A stretch of 64,000 bases of DNA from Arachis hypogaea (lineage: Eukaryota; Streptophyta; Magnoliopsida; Fabales; Fabaceae): assembly GCF_003086295.3 (NCBI RefSeq), contig NC_092054.1:55525046-55589045 (forward strand), given 5' to 3'. Below, in pieces: positions 58,323 to 64,000 of this stretch. Within the stretch, counting starts at the first letter, position 1. Each line of letters begins with the position of its first letter. Position numbers and translations under genes: made by a program. The notes under the pieces are model-generated. The model ran no database searches. It saw only the letters and a list, made by a program, of their open reading frames with translations, and was not told where the DNA came from.

Positions 58323-58390
58323 AAGAAGAAGGAATAGATGAAGAAGAAGATGTGGAAGAAAAAACTAGGATTATGAGGAGGGAAGGTGGG

Positions 58391-58448
58391 GATCCTGTGG
58401 GGTCCACAGATCTTGAAATGACCTGTGAGGTCCACAGATCTTGAGGTG
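58391..58448 (-). repeat. Two 29-bp repeats with CTGTGG...CCACAG dyads in D
   Basis: Units at 58391 and 58420; the second has CTGTGAGGTCCACAG. Same family as the four units in C. Confidence 0.8.
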
Positions 58449-58509
58449 TCAAGGCATTTACATCCCTGCACCAATTTAGGCATGCAAAATGCCCTTGCAC
58501 ACAACTCTG

Positions 58510-58677
58510 GGCGTTCAGCGCCAGGTTGGTGCCCATTTTGGGCGTTCAACGCCCATTTACTAGCCATTTCTGGCGTTGAACGCCAGAACCATGCTTGTTA
58601 TGGGCGTTCAGCACCAGGATGTTGCCCATTTTGGGCGTTCAGCGCCAGAACCATGCTCTGTTCTGGCGTTGAACGCC
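58510..58677 (-). repeat. 31-bp-phased dyad array in the 3' spacer of D
   Basis: Starts: 58510, 58541, 58572, 58603, 58634, 58665; all five steps are exactly 31. Confidence 0.94.
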
Positions 58678-58812
58678 AGACAGGTGCTTCCTCCAGGGTG
58701 TGATTTTTCTTCTGCTGTTTTTGATTCCGTTTTCAATTTTTAATATTTATTTTGTGACTCCACATGATCATGAACCTAATAAAACATGAAAAACCATGAA
58801 AATAAATAAAAA

Positions 58813-58828
58813 TTGGGTTGCCTCCCAA
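58813..58828 (-). other. Conserved hairpin after pol of D
   Basis: In sense TTGGG-AGGCAA-CCCAA, with TTAAACAAGCGCTTG upstream. It lies about 43 bp after the pol C-terminal stop. Confidence 0.8.
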
Positions 58829-58870
58829 CAAGCGCTTGTTTAATGTCCTTAGCTGGACCTTGCTGAGCTT

Positions 58871-61655
58871 TTAATCTAGCTTCAACCTTGAGCACTCTTG
58901 CTCAACATTGCCTTCAAGATAGTGCTTGATTCTCTGTCCATTAACAATGAACTTCTTGTCAGAGTCAATATCTTGAAGCTCTACATAACCATATGGTGAT
59001 ACGCTTGTAATCACGTATGGTCCCCTCCACCGGGATTTCAATTTCCCGGGGAATAGCCTGAGTCTAGAGTTGAACAGCAGAACCTTCTGTCCTGGTTCAA
59101 AGATTCTAGATGACAGCTTTCTGTCATGCCACTTTTTTTATTTCTCTTTATAAAGCTTGGCATTTTCGAAAGCTGTGAATCTGAACTCCTCTAGCTCATT
59201 TAGCTGGAGCAATCTTTTTTCTCCTGCTAATTTGGCATCAAAGTTTAGGAATCTGGTTGCCCAGTAGGCCTTATGTTCCAGTTCCACGGGCAGGTGACAT
59301 GCCTTACCATACACCAGTTGGTATGGAGAGGTCCCTATAAGGGTCTTGAATGCTGTTCTGTAAGCCCACAGAGCATCATCCAAGCTCCGTGCCCAATCCT
59401 TTCTACGGGTATTTACTGTCCGTTCTAGGATTCTCTTTAATTCTCTGTTAGAGACTTCAGCTTGCCCATTAGTTTGTGGATGATATGGAGTAGCCACCTT
59501 GTGGCGAATTCCATACCGAACCATGGCAGAGTAAAGCTGTTTATTGCCGAAGTGAGTGCCCCCATCACTGATTAGTACTCTAGGGACACCAAATCTGCTA
59601 AAGATATGTTTCTAGAGGAACTTCAACACTGTCTTAGTATCATTGGTGGGTGTGGCAATGGCCTCAACCCATTTTGATACATAGTCAACTGCCACCAGAA
59701 TATGTGTTTGAGTATGATGGTGGGAAAGGTCCCATGAAGTCAATTTCCCATACGTCAAACAACTCAATCTCCAAGATTCCTTGTTGAGGCATGGCGTAAC
59801 CATGAGGCAGATTGCCAGCTCTTTGGCAACTGTCACAGTTACGTACAAACTCTCGGGAATCTTTATAGAGTGTGGGCCAATAGAAGCCACATTGGAGGAC
59901 CTTGGTGGCTGTTCGCTCACCTCCGAAATGGCCTCCATATTGTGATCCATGGCAATGCCATAGGATCCTCTGTGCTTCTTCTCTAGGCACACACCTACGG
60001 ATTATTCCGTCTGCACATCTCTTAAAGAGATAGGGTTCATCCCACAAGTAGTACTTTGCATCAGTAATTAATTTCTTCTTTTGTATCCTGTTGTACTCCT
60101 TGGGTATGAACCTTGCAGCTTTATAGTTTGCAATATCGGCAAACCATGGTGTTTCCTGAATGGCAAATAAATGCTCATCCGGAAAAGTCTCAGAGATCTC
60201 AAGAGAGGGGAGGGGTGTCCCTTCTACTGGCTCTATCCGGGACAGATGATCAGCCACTTGGTTCTCTGTCCCTTTTCTGTCTCTTATTTCTATATCAAAC
60301 TCTTGCAGAAGCAACACCCATCTGATGAGCCTGGGTTTTGAATCCTGCTTTGTGAGTAGATATTTAAGAGCAGCATGATCAGTATACACAATCACTTTTG
60401 ATCCTACTAAGTATGATCTGAACTTGTCAATGGCATAAACCACTGCAAGTAATTCTTTTTCTGTGGTTGTGTAATTTTTCTGGGCATCATTTAAAACGCG
60501 ACTAGCATAATAAATGACATGCAGAAGCTTGTCATGCCTCTGTCCCAATACTGCACCAATGGCGTGATCACTGGCATCACACATTAGCTCAAATGGTAAC
60601 GTCCAGTCTGGTGCAGAAATGACTGGTGCTGTGACCAGCTTAGCTTTCAGCGTTTCAAACGCCTGCAGGCACTCTGTGTCAAACACAAATGGCGTGTCAG
60701 CAGCTAGCAGATTGCTTAGAGGTTTTGCGATTTTTGAAAAATCCTTTATAAACCTCCTATAGAATCCTGCATGCCCCAGAAAGCTTCTGATTGCCTTAAC
60801 ATTGGCAGGTGGTGGTAATTTTTCAATTACCTCTATTTTTGCTTGATCTACCTCTATTCCCTTGTTTGAGATTTTATGCCCAAGGACAATCCCCTCAGTC
60901 ACCATGAAGTGACATTTTTTCCAGTTTAAAACTATGTTGGTCTCTTGGCATCTTTTCAGAACAAGTTTCAGGTGATCAAGACAGGAGCTGAATGAGTCTC
61001 CATATACTGAGAAGTCATCTATGAAGACTTCCAAAAAATTTTCCACCATATCAGAGAAAATAGAGAGCATGCATCTCTGGAAGGTTGCAGGCGCATTACA
61101 TAGCCCAAATGGCATCCTTCTATAAGCAAACACTCCAGATGGACATGTGAATGCTGTTTTCTCTTGATCCTGGGGATCTACTGCAATCTGGTTATAGCCT
61201 GAGTAGCCATCCAAAAAGCAGTAATAATCATGACCTGCTAGTCTTTCTAGCATCTGGTCTATGAATGGTAAAGGAAAATGATCCTTTCTGGTGGCTGTAT
61301 TGAGCCTTCTATAGTCAATACACATGCGCCACCTTGTAACTGTTCTTGTAGGAACCAGTTTTTTTTTTTCATTATGAATCACTATCATGCCTCCCTTTTT
61401 TGGGACGACTTGGACAGGGCTCACCTAGGGGCTATCAGAAATAGGATAAATAATCCCAGCCTCTAGTAATTTAGTGACCTCTTTCTGCACCACTTCTTTC
61501 ATGGCTGGATTTAGCCGCCTCTGTGGTTGAACCACTGGTTTGGCATTATCCTCCAATAAGATTTTGTGCATGCATCTAGCTGGGCTTATGCCCTTAAGGT
61601 CACCTATGGACCACCCAAGAGCTGTCTTGTGCGTCCTTAGCACTTGAATAAGTGC
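58871..61655 (-). pseudogene. pol: pol of element D: RT, RNase H, integrase
   Basis: Same domains as [24 protein letters not shown], catalytic FIDDFSVYG, RNase [14 protein letters not shown] and an intact [11 protein letters not shown], integrase HHCC finger ([18 protein letters not shown]) and Asp/Asp/Glu motifs. Breaks: TAG at 61425-61427 near the RT start (Trp in A), a frameshift near 59690, TAG at 59612-59614, and TAA at 59138-59140, the last at the same codon as in A. The C-terminal integrase region continues to 58871. There is no 2-base deletion at the protease/RT border, so D shows the ancestral frame there. Inactive as it stands. Confidence 0.92.
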
Positions 61656-62560
61656 CTCCTCTTCCTGTGAATTTAAAGCAGAGCTTATGATCACTGGAAA
61701 AGTGTCACCTTCTCCCAGAAACGCATATTTCAAGGATAGTGGTAATGGCTTGAGCTCGGGTTTAGGAGGTTTTTCCTCTTCCAGAAGAAATTTCAGAGGC
61801 TCTTTCATGTCCTCTGAATCCTCTAAATCAGGCTGAACATCTTTAAAGATGTTTTTCAACTCTGATTCAAGACTCTCAGCCATGTTGATCTCTTCTACCA
61901 AAGAGTCAATAAGATCAACTTTCATGCAGTCTTTTGATGTGTCTGGATGTTGCATGGCTTTGACAGCGTTCAACTTGAATTCATCATCATTGACTCTCAG
62001 GGTTATTTCCCCCTGTTGGACATCAATGAGGGATCGTCCAGTTGCTAGGAAGGGTCTTCCTAGAATGAGAGTAGCACTCTTGTGCTCCTCCATTTCCAGC
62101 ACAACAAAGTCAGTGGGAAAGGCGAATGGCCCAACTCTGACTATCATGTCTTCAATCACGCCTGATGGGTATTTAGTGGAACCATCAGCAAGTTGGAGAC
62201 ATATCCGGGTTGGTTTAACTTCTTCAGTTAAGCCAAGCTTTCTGATAGTGGATGCAGGTATTAGGTTGATGCTTGCCCCAAGATCGCATAAAGCTGTCTT
62301 GGTGCAATTACCTTCTAATATGCATGGTATCAGAAAACTCCCAGGGTCTTTAAGCTTTTCAGGAAAGCTCTTCAGAATGACTGCACTGCATTCTTTAGTG
62401 AGGAGAACTCTTTCTGTTTCTCTCCAATCCTTTTTATGACTCAAGATCTCTTTCATGAACTTGGCATAAGAAGGTATTTGCTCAAGTGCTTCTGCAAATG
62501 GAATCTTTATTTCAAGAGTCCTGAGGTAATCTGCAAAGCGAGCAAATTGCTTATCCTGCT
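61656..62560 (-). pseudogene. pro: Protease region of element D (open frame)
   Basis: Active site ALCDLGASINLIP and HKSATLILGRPFLATGR as in A, in one frame with gag linker upstream and the RT start downstream (ORF 62840-61425). Gln is kept where A has TAG at 3326. The segment itself is open but its neighbours are broken, so no complete Gag-Pol can be made. An antisense ORF at 61849-62439 is a shadow. Confidence 0.87.
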
Positions 62561-63977
62561 CCTCTTTCCGGAGTTTTTGAGGATAAGGTATCTTGGCTTT
62601 ATATTCTTCAACCTTAGTTGCTGTAGGTTTATTGCCTACAGAAGTGGTTGAAGAAGCCTTTTTAGAGGGGTTGTCATCAGCACGTGTGTGTGTCTGATCC
62701 CTCACTGGCAATTGAGTGCCAGAGTTAGAAGCTGGAGTGACGTGAGACGCCAACTCATTGTCTGTTCCTGGCATCTGAACACCAGAACTGTGCCCATTTT
62801 GGGCGTTCAGTGCCAGGTCTTGCCCATTTTGGGCGTTCAACGCCAGATCCTTGCCTATTTCTGGCGTTGAACGCCAGTCCTGCCTTGTTTCTGGCGTTGA
62901 ACGCCAGTCCTGAGCATGGTTTGGGCGTTCAGCGCCAGCTTTCCACTAAATTTCTGGCGTTTTAATTCCAGAATTACTTTTCCCTGGGCTCTTACTGTCC
63001 TCAGGTGAATTTTAAGTGGTTTGCTCATTTCTTAGCTTTTTGCTACCTTGAGGTGGGGTATTTAATGTTTTCCCACTTCTTAGTTGAACTGCTTGGCATT
63101 CTTCTGTTATTTGCCTTGACAGCTGCTGCTTTGTTTGCTTGAACTATTCGTCCATATGTATATTAGACATCCTTGTCTCTTGTAGTCTATCTTTGAATTC
63201 GGCTAACTGCTTTGTTAGAAAGTCCAATTGCTGATTGAATTCAGCAGCTTGTTTTACAGGACTGAGTTCAGCAGTTGCTGTTTTAACCTCTTCTTTCATG
63301 GAAGGGTCACTGCTTAGATACAGATGCTGATTCCTAGAAATTGTATCAATGAGCTCTTGAGCCTCTTCAATTGTCTTTCTCATGTGGATAGATCCACCAG
63401 CTGAGTAGTCCAAAGACATCTGAGCTCCTTCTGCAAGCCCATAATAGAAGATGTCTAACTGAACCCACTCTGAAAACATTTCAGAGGGGCATTTTCGTAG
63501 CATCTCTTTGTATCTCTCCCAGGCATCATAAAGAGATTCATTATCTCCTTGTTTAAAGCCTTGGATGTCCAGCCTTAGCTGTGTCATCCGTTTTGGGGGA
63601 AAGTATTGATTCAGGAATTTTTCTGTCAGCTGTTTCTATGTCCTTATGCTGGCCTTAGGTTGGTTATTTAACCACCTCTTAGCTTGATCTTTCACAGCAA
63701 ATGGAAACAGTAATAGTCTGTAGACATCCTGATCTATTTCCTTATCATGTACTGTGTCAGCAATTTGTAAAAACTGTGCCAGAAACTCTGTAGGTTCTTC
63801 CTATGGAAGACCAGAATATTGGCAATTTTGCTGCACCATGATAATGAGCTGAGGATTCAACTCAAAGCTACTGACTCCAATGGAGGGTATGCAGATGCTA
63901 CTCCCATATGAAGCAGTAGAGGGGTTAGCATATGACCCCAGAGTCCTCTTGGACTGTTCATTTCCACTTAGATCCAT
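62561..63977 (-). pseudogene. gag: gag of element D
   Basis: ATG at 63977-63975 (MDLSGNEQSKRTLGSYANP). TAG at 63801-63803 (Gln in A), TAG at 63636-63638 (same codon as in A; Trp in C), and further stops at about 63143 and in the linker. The capsid core is open from 63587 to 63144: RLDIQGFKQGDNESLYDAWERYKEM, YYGLAEGAQMSLDYSAGGSIHM. The linker holds seven dyads at about 31 bp. No zinc knuckle. Sequence is nearly that of A, so both come from a recent common source. Confidence 0.86.
62770..62970 (-). repeat. 31-bp-phased dyad array inside the gag linker of D
   Basis: Starts: 62770, 62802, 62832, 62863, 62893, 62924, 62956 (steps 32, 30, 31, 30, 31, 32). The copies are better preserved than in A. 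Confidence 0.9.
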
Positions 63978-64000
63978 GATGGAGAAAGGGAGATGATGTA

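Larger units (their letters stand above)
55341..64000 (-). mobile_element. Element D: Athila-type Ty3/gypsy retrotransposon (5' end outside window)
   Basis: Inserted in the gag of C (left flank TCCAT). In sense: gag from 63977, protease, RT/RNase H/integrase, hairpin, dyad arrays, remnant second ORF, polypurine module and 3' LTR. Very close to A in sequence, but the second ORF is mostly lost and its start replaced by a tRNA-like fragment. Distance from gag ATG to LTR end is 8.6 kb against 9.8 kb in A. Confidence 0.9.

Overview
The window is gene-poor plant DNA and almost all of it is transposable elements nested inside one another. I found no convincing host gene. The organism is probably a legume of the peanut genus (Arachis). 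That call rests on remembered resemblance of the LTRs that begin TGATGAGCGGATA and of the GGCGTTNAACGCC repeats to abundant peanut repeats, not on a search.

Layout. (1) 1-11809, + strand: a Ty3/gypsy element of Athila type (A). It has LTRs, a tRNA-Asp primer site, gag, protease, RT/RNase H/integrase and a second ORF; its 5' LTR is cut by the window edge. (2) 11810-14537, - strand: part of a long LTR of another family (probably Tekay/Del chromovirus), into which A inserted. (3) 15060-17200: decayed 3' end of an element related to B. (4) 17200-25640: AT-rich spacer with a hAT-type element that has an 8-bp target duplication, plus two MITE candidates. (5) 25640-47306, + strand: a dead LINE, split by element B (27034-34603, non-autonomous, target duplication CTGGT) and by Ty1/copia element E (34632-44556, - strand, SIRE/Maximus-like). 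(6) 47307-48279: an LTR fragment (F) in the LINE, carrying a Mutator-like MITE with a 10-bp target duplication. (7) 48280-55340, - strand: element C, an Athila relative without pol, inserted in F. (8) 55341-64000, - strand: element D, an Athila element close to A, inserted in the gag of C and running off the window.

The most interesting material is not the genes but nucleic-acid modules shared by the elements. A, C and D carry about 50 copies of a dyad, GGCGTTNAACGCC, almost always 31 bp apart. They occur in the LTR (A, C, D), in the 3' spacer (A, C, D) and in a gag linker (A, D), where 31 bp rotates the reading frame. B carries an unrelated dyad, ACGCGNNCGCGT, in its LTRs and the equivalent spacer, spaced 17 and about 33 bp. 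All four elements also share two hairpins whose stems differ by compensatory changes: a stem-AGGR-stem hairpin followed by a TTTAAGTKTGG polypurine-like tract, present both at the 3' LTR and 1.5-2.5 kb upstream, and a GGG-AGRCAA-CCC hairpin downstream of the main coding region.

The elements probably depend on one another. A and D have pol, but with nonsense codons and frameshifts, two of which they share. C has gag-protease and the second ORF but no pol. B has neither gag nor pol. Shared primer site, hairpins and polypurine-like tracts would suit mobilisation by common enzymes; that last step is inference.
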